A DNA stretch of 60,615 nt from the NCBI GenBank assembly GCA_947626315.1, contig CANQRQ010000016.1:1-60615 (forward strand), written 5' to 3'. Made by a program: the position numbers and the translations under genes. Source of the DNA: an uncultured Oscillospiraceae bacterium (GTDB lineage Bacteria; Bacillota; Clostridia; Oscillospirales; Oscillospiraceae). Below are positions 1 through 8,648 of this stretch, piece after piece. Numbering within the stretch: the stretch's first letter is position 1; each line of letters starts with the position of its first letter. The notes under the pieces were generated by a model. That model saw only the letters and a list, made by a program, of their open reading frames with translations. It had not been told where the DNA came from and ran no database searches.

Positions 1-3
1 CAC

Positions 4-52
4 AAAAAGCAACACCGAGGTACTGTTTCTTCAGTCCTCGGTGTTGTTTTTT
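4..52. terminator. Bidirectional intrinsic terminator
   Basis: An 11-bp stem (CAACACCGAGG at 10-20, CCTCGGTGTTG at 36-46) is followed by T47-52 on the plus strand and preceded by an A-run at 4-8, so it can work in both directions. It ends the minus-strand hydratase operon. A second hairpin (ACAGCCCC 69-76, GGGGCTGT 92-99) lies between it and the hydratase stop. Confidence 0.8.
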
Positions 53-106
53 CCTGGGCCGTTTTGCTACAGCCCCTCGGTATAGGTATACGGGGCTGTT
101 GCGCCC

Positions 107-2401
107 TTACAGGCCCTTTCTGGCCCGGTTGTAGTTGATGAGGCAGCCGGCCTTGACGATCTTCCGCTCATCGGCGGTCATGTCCGCCACATAGAGGCTG
201 ATCTCCTTCGCCTGGCCGTCCTTCAGCACATAGGCCTTCACGTCCTTCAGATCGCCGTCCAGGGCCGTGCGCACGCCGGGGACATAGATGTAGTCGCCCA
301 CCTCGAAGTCCGGCTCGCCCAGCATCTGGAAGGGGATCATGCCCCAGTTCATCACGTTGGAGCGGTAGCGCTTGGTGGCATACTCCCTGGTGATGTTGGC
401 AAGGCCGCCGATCACCCGCTGGCAGCTGGCCGCCTGCTCACGGGCGGAGCCGTCGCCCGGCTTCACCGCGTAGATCATGCTGCCGATCTCCGTCTCAGCG
501 GCCGTCACGTTCTCCTGGCCGGGGATGGTCCGGATGGCGTCGAACACGGCCTTCAGCTCGGGCTCCGCCGCCGTCACATCTTCACCCGCCACGCGGGCCT
601 TCTCCAGCTTGTCCACTGCCTTGCTGCGGCCCACATACTGGGGGTCCCGCCGGGACAGGGTAAACTCCGCCAGACCCAGGGGGTTGGAGCGGTAGGAGGA
701 GGTCTCGCCGGAGGGGATCAGCTCGTCGGTGGTGGTCACCGGGTCCATGATCTTGGAGCAAACCTTCAGGAGGATGTTCTCCGTCAGGGCGCTCATCTGG
801 GGCCAGTCCTTGATGTTGGGGCCGTAGACCAGGTCCTCGCCGGTGGCCTTGCTGTAGCCCTGGTACACCCGCTTGTCATACACGCCCTTGTCGAAGTGAT
901 ATTCGGGCACGTCGCCCCAGCAGTCGTAGCGCTCCGCGCTGGTGAGCACGCCGCCGTTGGCCGCCGTGGCGGCGATAGACCGGGCGTCCATCAGAGCGAC
1001 CGCCGACATCTGCCCATTGCCGGGCTTGGAGCCCTCCCGGTTGGGGAAGTTCCGGGTGGTGTGCCGGATGGACAGGCCGTTGTTGCAGGGGGTGTCGCCC
1101 GCGCCGAAGCAGGGGCCGCAGAAGGCCGTGCGGATGATGGCGCCCGCCTCCATCAGATCGGCAATGACGCCCTTCCGGGTCAGGTCGATGAACACCGGCT
1201 GGGAGGAGGGGTACACCGCCAGGGAGAACTCGCCGCTGCCGCAGCTGCCGCCCCGGAGCATGTTGGCCGCCTCCACCACGTTGGTGTAGTTGCCGCCGGC
1301 GCAGCCGGCGATGACGCCCTGCTGCACGTGGAGCTTGCCGTCTTTGATCTTATCCAGCAGGCTGTAGCTGGCCCGGCCGTCGCTGACCTTGGCCGCTTCC
1401 TTCTCCACCTGGGAGAGGATGTCGGACAGATTCTCGTTGAGGGTGTCGATCTCGTAGGTGTTGGAGGGGTGGAAGGGCAGGGCGATCATGGGCTTGACGC
1501 TGCTCAGGTCCACATACACGCAGCCGTCGTAGTAGGCCACCTCCGCCGGATTCAACTCCTTGTACTCGTCTCCCCGGCCGTGGAGGGACAGGAAGGCGTG
1601 GGTGTCCTCGTCGGTGCGCCAGATGGAGCTGAGGCAGGTGGTCTCGGTGGTCATCACGTCCACGCCGTTGCGGTAGTCGGTGCTCATGGTGCTGACGCCG
1701 GGGCCCACGAATTCCATGACGCAGTTTTTCACATAGCCGCACTTGAACACCGCGCCGATGATGGCCAGGGCGATATCCTGGGGGCCCACGAAGGGCTGGG
1801 GCTTGCCGTCCAGGTAGATGGCGATGACGCCGGGGTACTTCACGTCATAAGTGTCCCGCAGCAGCTGCTTGACCAGCTCGCCGCCGCCCTCGCCGATGGC
1901 CATGGTGCCCAAGGCGCCGTAGCGGGTGTGGGAGTCGGAGCCCAGGATCATCTTGCCGCAGCCGGCGTGCATCTCACGCATGTACTGGTGAATGACCGCG
2001 ATGTGGGGCGGGACGTAGATGCCGCCGTACTTCTTGGCGGCGGAGAGGCCGAACATATGATCGTCCTCGTTGATGGTGCCGCCCACGGCGCACAGGGAGT
2101 TGTGGCAGTTGGTGAGCACATAGGGGATGGGGAACTTGTCCATGCCGGAGGCTTTGGCGGTCTGGATGATGCCCACGAAGGTGATGTCGTGGGAGGCCAT
2201 GGCGTCAAAGCGCAGGCGCAGGTTCTCCATATCCTCCGCGCTGTTGTGGGCCTTCAGGATAGAGTAGGCGATGGTGCCCTTTTTTGCCTCAGCCTTATTG
2301 GCCGCCTTGCCGCAGAGAGAGGGGAGCTTTTCGGATTCCGCTTCGGGCACGATCTGGCTGCCGTTTACCAGATACACGCCGCCGTCGTAAAGCTTGACCA
2401 T
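107..2401 (-). CDS. Aconitase-superfamily hydratase
   Basis: A 764-residue protein of the aconitase/isopropylmalate isomerase superfamily, expected to move water across a di- or tricarboxylate with a [4Fe-4S] cluster. The GSDSHT motif is at 154-159 and is followed by a Gly-rich stretch. Candidate cluster cysteines are C367 (AGCAGG) and C428/C431 (FCGPCFG), spaced as in true aconitases. The C-terminal swivel-like domain is present, so it is full length. The ATG has a GGAG seven bases upstream. It is the last gene of a three-gene minus-strand operon behind a carboxylate carrier and a DUF6282 hydrolase, which suggests a dedicated catabolic substrate rather than TCA-cycle citrate. It resembles the poorly characterised YbhJ-type hydratases more than AcnA or AcnB. 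The exact substrate cannot be read from sequence. Confidence 0.85.
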   Translation of the reverse strand: MVKLYDGGVYLVNGSQIVPEAESEKLPSLCGKAANKAEAKKGTIAYSILKAHNSAEDMENLRLRFDAMASHDITFVGIIQTAKASGMDKFPIPYVLTNCHNSLCAVGGTINEDDHMFGLSAAKKYGGIYVPPHIAVIHQYMREMHAGCGKMILGSDSHTRYGALGTMAIGEGGGELVKQLLRDTYDVKYPGVIAIYLDGKPQPFVGPQDIALAIIGAVFKCGYVKNCVMEFVGPGVSTMSTDYRNGVDVMTTETTCLSSIWRTDEDTHAFLSLHGRGDEYKELNPAEVAYYDGCVYVDLSSVKPMIALPFHPSNTYEIDTLNENLSDILSQVEKEAAKVSDGRASYSLLDKIKDGKLHVQQGVIAGCAGGNYTNVVEAANMLRGGSCGSGEFSLAVYPSSQPVFIDLTRKGVIADLMEAGAIIRTAFCGPCFGAGDTPCNNGLSIRHTTRNFPNREGSKPGNGQMSAVALMDARSIAATAANGGVLTSAERYDCWGDVPEYHFDKGVYDKRVYQGYSKATGEDLVYGPNIKDWPQMSALTENILLKVCSKIMDPVTTTDELIPSGETSSYRSNPLGLAEFTLSRRDPQYVGRSKAVDKLEKARVAGEDVTAAEPELKAVFDAIRTIPGQENVTAAETEIGSMIYAVKPGDGSAREQAASCQRVIGGLANITREYATKRYRSNVMNWGMIPFQMLGEPDFEVGDYIYVPGVRTALDGDLKDVKAYVLKDGQAKEISLYVADMTADERKIVKAGCLINYNRARKGL

Positions 2402-2446
2402 AGTGTTTCTCCTTTTCGTTTAATAAAAAACTGTTTCTCTATAAAG

Positions 2447-2483
2447 AGGGCGCCCCCTGAGAGAGAGGGGCTGGGGGCGCCCT
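2447..2483 (-). terminator. Intercistronic GC hairpin
   Basis: An 11-bp stem of AGGGCGCCCCC (2447-2457) and GGGGGCGCCCT (2473-2483) lies between the carrier stop and the hydratase start. On the minus strand it is followed only by CTTTATAG, so a complete stop is unlikely. It could be a partial terminator or an mRNA processing/stability element that sets the ratio of hydratase to carrier. Confidence 0.5.
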
Positions 2484-2490
2484 GCCGGGA

Positions 2491-3816
2491 TCACAGGATG
2501 AAGGAGACGATCAGGTTGTACACCGCGCAGATGCAGACGCTGATGGGCACGGCCACGAACAGCAGCCGGTTGAACAGGGTCGTGCGCTCCTCTTCCTTGT
2601 TGCAGGAGCCCAGGATCAGGGAGCCGCCGGAGGAGAAGGGGCTGATGGCGGAGCTCTGGGCGCCCAGCACGGTGCAGGCGAACAGCGCGGCGGGGCTCAG
2701 GCCGGTAGCGGCGGCCAGGCCGGGGATCAGCGGGAACAGGGCCGGGCACACCACGCCGGTGGTGGAGCTGAAGAAGCTCATGAAGGCGCCTACGATGCTG
2801 AAGGCCACGGGGATCAGGAACTTGGGCACGTTGCTGCCGATCCAGGCGGAGAGCATGTCGATGGTGCCGGCCTGCACGGCCACGGCGATCAGCATGCCCG
2901 CGCCGGCGATCATCAGGATGGTGTTCCAGGGCACCTTGGCAATGATCTCCTTCTGGGGAGCCAGCTTCATCAGCAGGGCGATCATGGCGAAAATCATGGC
3001 CACCAAACCCACGTCGATCTTGCCGGCCACGGCGGAGATAAAGGCCACATTGGGCAGGAAGAGCTTCAGCAGGGGGAAGATCAGGACCACGGCCATCATG
3101 ATAAAGATCAGGGTCAGGGTCTGCTTCTGCTTGGGGTCATAGGCCTCGGGCTTGGTAAAGGCGGTGCCTTTGCCGATGTTCCGGTTGGCCTTCACGCCGT
3201 AGCGGAAAACGGTGATGATCACCAGGGAGACGACGATGGCCAGGCCGAACATGGTCAGCGTGGAGACGAAGGAATCCACCGGGACCAGATCCGGGTTATT
3301 CTCGTAGGCGGTGTCCATCAGGCCCCGGAACACCACGCCCAGGGCGGCGGTGGGGAAGTTGCCGCCGGCCAGTGCGCCGCAGTTGATGGCGACGGCGCCG
3401 GTGAGCTTATCCAGCCTGGCCTCCTCGCAGATGATCAGGGTGATGGGGGCCAGGAAAGCCAGCACGGTGAAGTAGGCCGCACCCATGACGGACAGGATCA
3501 CCGCCACGAAGAACAGGGCGTAGGGCAGCAGGCCGGGGAACTTCCGGCAGGCGTACAGCAGGGTCTTGGACAGCTTTTCCAGGGTGCCGTTGGCGGCGGC
3601 CACGTTGTAGAACAGGGAAACCGCCAGAATGACGAACATGGTATTGGTGGGCCAGGTGGCGATCAGGTTCTTGGTGCTCATGCCCATGACAAAGCAGCCG
3701 ATGGCATAAGCGAACACGATGCAGAAAAGGCCCGTGTTGATACCGGTCTTGTAGCCCAGGAACACGGCCAGGGCGATAGAAACGATGATCAGCAGGCTAA
3801 GGACAGAGGCGCTCAT
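2491..3816 (-). CDS. MatC/SLC13-like carboxylate carrier
   Basis: A 441-residue very hydrophobic integral membrane protein with about 11-12 predicted segments, no cleavable signal, and repeated small-residue stretches (for example GAAYFTVLAFLAP, STTGVVCPALFPLIPG, GAQSSAISPFSSGGSLI). These resemble the inverted-repeat hairpins of the ion-transporter superfamily members MatC, DctM and SLC13. It probably imports a di- or tricarboxylate in symport with Na+ or H+. It lies between the DUF6282 hydrolase gene (36 nt upstream) and the hydratase gene (89 nt downstream), so the carrier most likely supplies the operon's substrate. The ATG follows AAGGAAG. Family assignment is good; substrate is unknown. 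Confidence 0.8.
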   Translation of the reverse strand: MSASVLSLLIIVSIALAVFLGYKTGINTGLFCIVFAYAIGCFVMGMSTKNLIATWPTNTMFVILAVSLFYNVAAANGTLEKLSKTLLYACRKFPGLLPYALFFVAVILSVMGAAYFTVLAFLAPITLIICEEARLDKLTGAVAINCGALAGGNFPTAALGVVFRGLMDTAYENNPDLVPVDSFVSTLTMFGLAIVVSLVIITVFRYGVKANRNIGKGTAFTKPEAYDPKQKQTLTLIFIMMAVVLIFPLLKLFLPNVAFISAVAGKIDVGLVAMIFAMIALLMKLAPQKEIIAKVPWNTILMIAGAGMLIAVAVQAGTIDMLSAWIGSNVPKFLIPVAFSIVGAFMSFFSSTTGVVCPALFPLIPGLAAATGLSPAALFACTVLGAQSSAISPFSSGGSLILGSCNKEEERTTLFNRLLFVAVPISVCICAVYNLIVSFIL

Positions 3817-3852
3817 GTTTTTCTTCCTTTCTTCGCTCTAATTGTTCTTTTT

Positions 3853-4713
3853 TCAGTCTTCAATGCCCAGCAGACGGCAGGGCAGCGTGTGGGTCATGTA
3901 GCGGATCTGCTCCAGGGGGATGCCGTGGTCCGCCAGATACTGCATGTACATCTCCATGGCGATCTCCCAGTGGGGATTCTCGGTCTGGCCCCCGTCGGTG
4001 TCCACCATGACGTGCTCATAGCCCACGGTCTTGATGATCTCCAGGTTGTCGGGCAGGTTGCTCTTGTACTGGCCGCCGCCCATGTTCTGGGCGAAGCAGC
4101 GCTCCAGGATCACGTCGTAATCCTTCACCAGGCGGATCTGGTCCTCCACGGACATGCCCACGATCCACCACTCGGGGTGGGTGATGACCACCTTTTTGAC
4201 GCCGGCGGCCCGGGCGGCCTCCACCACCACGAAGGCGTCCTCCGGGGACACATGGGCGGTGCCCAGCACGGCGTCATGGTCCTTGATGAGCCGGAACACG
4301 TCCAGCAGCTCCGGGACCACCTTTCCGTCCCGGACCACGTCCACGGCGTCGGCGGTGGATTTCTTCATCATCTCCAGGTGCCGCCGGGCGGACTGGGTGG
4401 GCAGCCAGACCACCTTGGCCCCCAGCTTCAGGGCGTTCTCCACCGCCACGGGGTTGATGCCGCCCACGCAGCGGTTCAGGGTCACGGAGCCAAACATGGT
4501 GAAGTCGTTGTCCCCGTGGACGATCTGGTTGTAGCGGTTCACCAGGAAGGCCCGGTTGGCGGTGTAGCCCAGGTGGGTCTTGATGACGATGGCCCGGGCC
4601 CCTACCCGTACCGCCGCGTCGCAGAGCTCAAAATCGTCATAGGCTCTGAGCCGCAGGTCCGGGTTGGTGTGGACGTGCATATCCACCACACCCTGCATAG
4701 ATACTTTTGGCAT
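3853..4713 (-). CDS. DUF6282-type metal-dependent hydrolase-like protein
   Basis: A 286-residue soluble protein. The N-terminal DMHVHTNPD (His13, His15) is a metal-binding start typical of amidohydrolase/PHP-like TIM barrels. Later candidate ligands are GTAHVSPEDA and ITHPEWW. Overall it looks like the DUF6282 family, for which I know no firm reaction. It is the first gene of the minus operon and starts 282 bp from the divergent LysR gene. A GAGGAGAG ribosome site precedes the ATG. It may open or hydrolyse the compound imported by the downstream MatC-like carrier before the hydratase acts. That step order is inference. Confidence 0.75.
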   Translation of the reverse strand: MPKVSMQGVVDMHVHTNPDLRLRAYDDFELCDAAVRVGARAIVIKTHLGYTANRAFLVNRYNQIVHGDNDFTMFGSVTLNRCVGGINPVAVENALKLGAKVVWLPTQSARRHLEMMKKSTADAVDVVRDGKVVPELLDVFRLIKDHDAVLGTAHVSPEDAFVVVEAARAAGVKKVVITHPEWWIVGMSVEDQIRLVKDYDVILERCFAQNMGGGQYKSNLPDNLEIIKTVGYEHVMVDTDGGQTENPHWEIAMEMYMQYLADHGIPLEQIRYMTHTLPCRLLGIED

Positions 4714-4731
4714 ACGGTCTCTCCTCTCTCT

Positions 4732-4789
4732 GAAAGTTATTTGCTTGCCAAATTGCTGTCATTATTGTATAATTTTTGACATAACTTTC
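4732..4789. promoter_or_regulatory. Inverted repeat, candidate LysR operator
   Basis: GAAAGTTAT (4732-4740) and ATAACTTTC (4781-4789) are perfect 9-bp inverted copies 40 bp apart, inside the divergent region between the DUF6282 operon and its LysR gene. The right arm overlaps the candidate -35 of the operon promoter. Two-site binding with looping is common for LysR proteins. Assignment to this regulator is inference. Confidence 0.45.
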
Positions 4790-4793
4790 GCAA
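4766..4793 (-). promoter_or_regulatory. Promoter of DUF6282-carrier-hydratase operon
   Basis: On the minus strand TTGCGA (4788-4793) and TATACA (4766-4771) are 16 bp apart, about 50 bp before the DUF6282 start. On the plus strand the same stretch holds TTGACA, a possible -35 for the divergent LysR gene, so the two promoters may overlap. Confidence 0.5.
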
Positions 4794-4847
4794 TTCAGAA
4801 TATTTTATAAATGCTATCGGCCCAGCCGATAGCAGGAGGATGTTTGC

Positions 4848-4994
4848 GTGAAAAGCCACGCGAACGTCGAAAAAACGGCGTGCCGCTCGCCGCAAAAGCG
4901 GCAACCGCGGCACATGACGAAAATCCCCGTTCTGCCGCATATGGGGTTTTTCTTTCTACTTGTGCTGCCGACCTTGCGGCAGAAGGGGGATTAA
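4848..4994 (+). CDS. Possible small ORF upstream of lysR
   Basis: A 48-codon GTG-start frame with an excellent ribosome site, AGGAGG at 4834-4839, eight bases upstream. A hairpin (GCTATCGG 4813-4820, CCGATAGC 4826-4833) comes just before the ribosome site. The frame stops one base before the LysR ATG, so the two could be translationally coupled. The product would be basic at the N-terminus (MKSHANVEKT) with a hydrophobic run near the C-terminus (MGFFFLLVLP). I recognise no family. Codon use looks untypical, and it may be a leader rather than a stable protein. Confidence 0.3.
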   Translation: MKSHANVEKTACRSPQKRQPRHMTKIPVLPHMGFFFLLVLPTLRQKGD

Positions 4995-4995
4995 T

Positions 4996-5916
4996 ATGGA
5001 CCTGAAGGATTTCAACTACCTGATCACCCTGGCCCGGGAGGGCAGCGTGTCCAAGGCGGCGGACCAGCTGTATATGGCCCAGTCCAGCCTGAGCCAGTTT
5101 TTGCAGCAGTACGAGAGCGAGCTGGGCGTCAAGCTGTTCATCCGCACCTCCAAGGGGATCCGGCCCACCTCCGCCGGCGCGGTCTTTATCCAGCGGCTGG
5201 AGAAGCTCACCGAGGATTACCGCCGGGCCAAAAACGAGCTCTGGGACAACGAGAGCATGAAGGGCGGCAAGGTCACCCTGGGCATCAGCTCCTTCCGGGG
5301 CCGGCGCATGGCCCCGCTGATCCTCCGGCATTTCCACGAGCGGTATCCGGACGTGCAGGTGGACATCGTGGAGGAGAACAGCATGAAGCTGGAGGAGCTG
5401 CTGCTGGAGGCCCGGCTGGATCTGGCGGTCATCGCCCTGCCGCCGGCCAAGCTCCGGCACGGCACGATCTTTTTGAAGTACGACGAGGTGCTCATGGTGG
5501 GCAACCGGCACCACCCCATCATGGCCTGCGCCCACCCCAAGGCCGACAGCTCCGGCTGGTGGGTGGATATGAAGGACGCCTGCCAATTCGGCTTCATCCT
5601 CAGCGACCATGACACCATTCTGGGCAACATCGGCCGGGACCTGTTCAAGCGGGACAAGCTTCCCTGCCGGATCATCAACGGCAACATCACCGCCGCCATG
5701 GCCGTGTCCATGGCCTCGGCAGGCCTGGGCCTGGCCTTCACCTACGCCTCCTCCGTGGAACGGGAGGAGGACGCGGTGTTCTTCTCCATCGGGGAGGAGG
5801 GCTGTTTCATGAAGCTGGGCCTGGCCTATCCCTCGGAGGAGTACCACTCCAAGGCCGTGCGGGCCCTGGAGGAGGTCATTCGGGAGATCTACCTGGGGCC
5901 CGACGGGAACGTGTAA
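4996..5916 (+). CDS. LysR-family transcriptional regulator
   Basis: 306 residues. The N-terminal winged HTH (NYLITLAREGSVSKAADQLY, then SSLSQFLQQYESELGVKLFIR) is followed by a LysR effector-binding domain. The ATG at 4996 is chosen because AGAAGGGGG sits 6 bases upstream and the protein then begins MDLKDFNYL, a normal LysR start. It is divergent from the DUF6282-carrier-hydratase operon and probably controls it in response to the imported acid. The last 331 bp of this gene are duplicated near 9.63-9.96 kb as a frameshifted copy. Confidence 0.9.
   Translation: MDLKDFNYLITLAREGSVSKAADQLYMAQSSLSQFLQQYESELGVKLFIRTSKGIRPTSAGAVFIQRLEKLTEDYRRAKNELWDNESMKGGKVTLGISSFRGRRMAPLILRHFHERYPDVQVDIVEENSMKLEELLLEARLDLAVIALPPAKLRHGTIFLKYDEVLMVGNRHHPIMACAHPKADSSGWWVDMKDACQFGFILSDHDTILGNIGRDLFKRDKLPCRIINGNITAAMAVSMASAGLGLAFTYASSVEREEDAVFFSIGEEGCFMKLGLAYPSEEYHSKAVRALEEVIREIYLGPDGNV
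5586..5916 (+). repeat. Direct repeat copy 1 (3' end of lysR)
   Basis: This 331-bp stretch is repeated at 9630-9961 in the same orientation. By eye there are about 13 substitutions and one inserted base. The ABC transporter pair at 5993-9353 lies between the two copies, so recombination between them would delete the transporter. Confidence 0.9.
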
Positions 5917-5940
5917 AAAAACAGAAACCCCTATCCCTAT

Positions 5941-5986
5941 ACCAAAAACCCGCGCCGGGAACGTGATCCCGGCGCGGGTTTTTGGT
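5941..5986. terminator. Bidirectional terminator
   Basis: A perfect 20-bp stem (5941-5960 with 5967-5986) and 6-nt loop. The stem carries TTTTTGG on its 3' side on the plus strand and the matching AAAAA on the other side. It separates the convergent LysR gene and ABC permease gene. Confidence 0.85.
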
Positions 5987-5992
5987 CTATCA

Positions 5993-8644
5993 TTATTCTA
6001 CAGATTTCAGCGCTTCCGCCATGTGGATCTTTTTCAGCTTCTGCCCCATGGCGAGCTTGACCAGCGCGGCGAAGAAGAGCGTCATCAGGAGGCTGAAGAG
6101 ATAGCTGAGCGGGGCGATGCGGATGTCGAAGCTCATGCCGTCCGGCCTGATCTGGAACATGGCAAAGGCGTGGAGGAGCTTGCCCAGGGGCAGGCCCAGC
6201 AGCGCCCCGGTCCAGGTCAGGATATTGACCTCCCGGAACACGTAAGCGGCGGACTCCCGGTTGAAAAAACCCAGCACCCGGAGGGTGGCGATTTCCCGGT
6301 TCCGCTCGCTGATGTTGATGTTGATGAGGTTGAACAGCACGATAAAGGCCAGGGCCCCGGCGCAGAGGATGATCAGCGCCACGATCAGATCCAGGCTTGC
6401 AAAGGAGGTCTCGATGGTATCCCGGGTGTCCCGGTTCAGGGAAACGAAGCTCACATCCTCGTCCCCGGCCAGGTCCGTATAGGCCTGGCCCTGGTCCGCT
6501 CCCTCCGGGAAGACGGCATAGGCGGCGTTGATATCGGCCTGGCCGAATAGGTCCCGCATGGTCTTTTCTGTGACGAAGGCATAGCTGCCGATGTAGTTGT
6601 CGAACACGCCGGTCACCGTGGCGGGGACTGTGTGGAAATCCCCGTCCGCCAGGTCAACAGTGTCCCCCGGCTCCACCCGGAGGGCCTCGGCCAGGCCCCG
6701 GCTCAGAACGATCTCCCCGTCGACTGGGGCCGCGACCGGCTCTTCTCCGGCGTGCAGGTCCATGAACCCGGCCAGGTCCCCGCAGGCCCAGGTCAGGGCC
6801 GTGTCTTTTGAGCTGCCGCCGGCCAGGAGGCTGGCATTGTTCCGGGAGAGGAACAGCAGGCTCTCCGCCGCCCCCGCGTGCTTTCGCGCGAAATCCTCCC
6901 GCTGTTCCGGGCTGAGGTCCCCAATGAAGCTGAGCTCCGCGTCATAGCAGACCACCTCGCCGTACTGGTATCCCGCCACGTCCTGGATGGAGTCCCGGAT
7001 GCCGAAGCCGGTGAGCACCAAGGCCGTGCAGCCGCTGATGCCCAGGATCATCAGGAGAAAGCGCTGCCGGTAGCGGATGGTGTTGCGCAGGGAAACCTTG
7101 TAGAGAAAGCTGAGCCGCCGCCAGAGGGGCGTGAAGCGCTCCAGTAAAATGCGCTTGCCGCTCTTGGGCGTCTTGGGCCGGAGGATGGAGGCGGGGGTCT
7201 CCCGCAAGGTCCGGCGGCAGCAGGCCCAGGCCACGCCCACCGTACAGAGCATGGCCACCGCCATGGAAAAGGCGAACATCCAGGCGTCAAAGGAGTAGGT
7301 CAGGACCTGGGAGAAGTTATAGATGGAGCGGTAGGCCTTCCAGAAGATGCCCGGCAGATAGCCGGTCCCCAGCATGAAGCCGCCCAGGGCGCCGATCAGG
7401 CCGGCGGAGCCGGCGTAGAGCAGATACTTGCCGCTGACCGCCCCTCGCCGGTAGCCCAGGGCCTTCCACACGCCGATCTGGGTCCGCTGCTCGTCCACCA
7501 TGCGCTTCATGGTGGTGGCGCAGACCAGCGCCGCCACCAGAAAGAAGAACACGGGGAAGACTACAGAGATGTTCTCGATGATCGTCGCGTCCTGGTCGAA
7601 GGCGGCGTAACCGGCGTTCTCGCTCCGGGTCAGTACCGTGCTGGAGGGCTCTTCGATGTCCGCCAGGTCCTTCTCCGCCTGGGCCAGGTCCTCGTAGCCC
7701 TCGGCCAGCTCCTCCTCAAAGGGCTGGAAGGCTTCGTCTATGGCCGTGCGGATGTCCGACCTGTCCGTCACGCCGTAGGCCGCCATCTGCCCGGCCATCT
7801 CCTCCACGGCCTCCTCTTTCTTCTTGTCCAGATCATTCCGGGCGTCGGCAAGCTCGGTCCGGGCGTCGTCGATCTCGGCCCGGCCCGTGGAGAGAAGCTC
7901 TTCATAGTGTGCTTCCGCCAGCTCCGCCGCCAGGGCCTCGGCCCTCTCCTCAAAGGCCTCGGCCCGGTCCTCATAGTCCGCGCTGTAGGCCGCCGGCCGG
8001 CCGGCCATTGTGAAATAAAGCTCCGTGACATAGTCCGCCATGAAGGCGTCCCGGGGGACGAAGGCGAAGGCTGCCACCCGGCCGTCGCCGATGGAGGCGT
8101 TGCCCCGCTCCAGGCTGATATACAGCGGCGAGCGGACCGTCCCCACCACGATGAGGCTGGACTCCGTAAAGGCGTCCAGGGTCTCCTGTTTGTTGTTCTC
8201 TGAAAAACTGAGCGTCTGCCCGATGCAGCCCGCGTCAAAGGCGTCCGCGTCCAGCACGCACTCCCAGGGGCAGGCCGGGAGTCGGCCGGAGACCAGCGTC
8301 AGGCAGTTGACTTTTTCCGTGATGGAGTGGAAGCGGAGCACCGTCTCTCCCCCATCCCCGTTTACCAGCACATCCTCGAACAGCGCGCCCTCGGCGCAGG
8401 CGACCCCCTCCTGCCGGGACAACTCCTCCTCGCTGTCCTGGGAGAAGCCCAGGGAGGACAGGAGCCGGAAATCATAGAGGTTTTGCCCGGCAAAATACGC
8501 CTCCGCCGTGCCGGTAAAGGCCGGGCGGCAGGCCCGCAGCCCGGCGAAAAAGCCCACGCCCAGCGCGATGATGACTAAGATGGCCAGATAGCGGCCCAGG
8601 CTGTCCCCGATCTCTCGGAGGGCCGATCTCAGCAAGACCCCCAT
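5993..8644 (-). CDS. FtsX-family ABC transporter permease with coiled coil
   Basis: 883 residues from the ATG at 8644, 4 nt after the ATPase stop and preceded by GTGAGGG. An N-terminal membrane segment (YLAILVIIALGVGFFAGL) is followed by a large extracytoplasmic part. That part includes a strongly charged alanine/glutamate-rich coiled coil at roughly residues 220-330. Two groups of membrane helices follow, each with an FtsX-like core (near VFPVFFFLVAALVCATTMKR and LIVALIILCAGALAFIVLFN). It pairs with the ATPase encoded directly upstream. Such MacB/FtsX-like transporters do not import nutrients. They drive mechanical work on lipids, peptides or cell-wall enzymes. No kinase or regulator adjoins it, unlike the two ABC modules downstream. 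Substrate unknown. Confidence 0.85.
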   Translation of the reverse strand: MGVLLRSALREIGDSLGRYLAILVIIALGVGFFAGLRACRPAFTGTAEAYFAGQNLYDFRLLSSLGFSQDSEEELSRQEGVACAEGALFEDVLVNGDGGETVLRFHSITEKVNCLTLVSGRLPACPWECVLDADAFDAGCIGQTLSFSENNKQETLDAFTESSLIVVGTVRSPLYISLERGNASIGDGRVAAFAFVPRDAFMADYVTELYFTMAGRPAAYSADYEDRAEAFEERAEALAAELAEAHYEELLSTGRAEIDDARTELADARNDLDKKKEEAVEEMAGQMAAYGVTDRSDIRTAIDEAFQPFEEELAEGYEDLAQAEKDLADIEEPSSTVLTRSENAGYAAFDQDATIIENISVVFPVFFFLVAALVCATTMKRMVDEQRTQIGVWKALGYRRGAVSGKYLLYAGSAGLIGALGGFMLGTGYLPGIFWKAYRSIYNFSQVLTYSFDAWMFAFSMAVAMLCTVGVAWACCRRTLRETPASILRPKTPKSGKRILLERFTPLWRRLSFLYKVSLRNTIRYRQRFLLMILGISGCTALVLTGFGIRDSIQDVAGYQYGEVVCYDAELSFIGDLSPEQREDFARKHAGAAESLLFLSRNNASLLAGGSSKDTALTWACGDLAGFMDLHAGEEPVAAPVDGEIVLSRGLAEALRVEPGDTVDLADGDFHTVPATVTGVFDNYIGSYAFVTEKTMRDLFGQADINAAYAVFPEGADQGQAYTDLAGDEDVSFVSLNRDTRDTIETSFASLDLIVALIILCAGALAFIVLFNLININISERNREIATLRVLGFFNRESAAYVFREVNILTWTGALLGLPLGKLLHAFAMFQIRPDGMSFDIRIAPLSYLFSLLMTLFFAALVKLAMGQKLKKIHMAEALKSVE

Positions 8645-8648
8645 GCCC

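Noticed and set aside
896-3142. A 748-codon open frame on the plus strand, antisense to the hydratase and carrier genes
   Set aside because: It is rich in His, Gly, Val, Ala and Gln, as expected for the reverse frame of GC-rich genes. The minus-strand genes have clear family motifs.
3889-5847. Long antisense frames over the DUF6282 and LysR genes
   Set aside because: Low-complexity HGVVLD-type composition and no family motif. They lie over well-supported genes.
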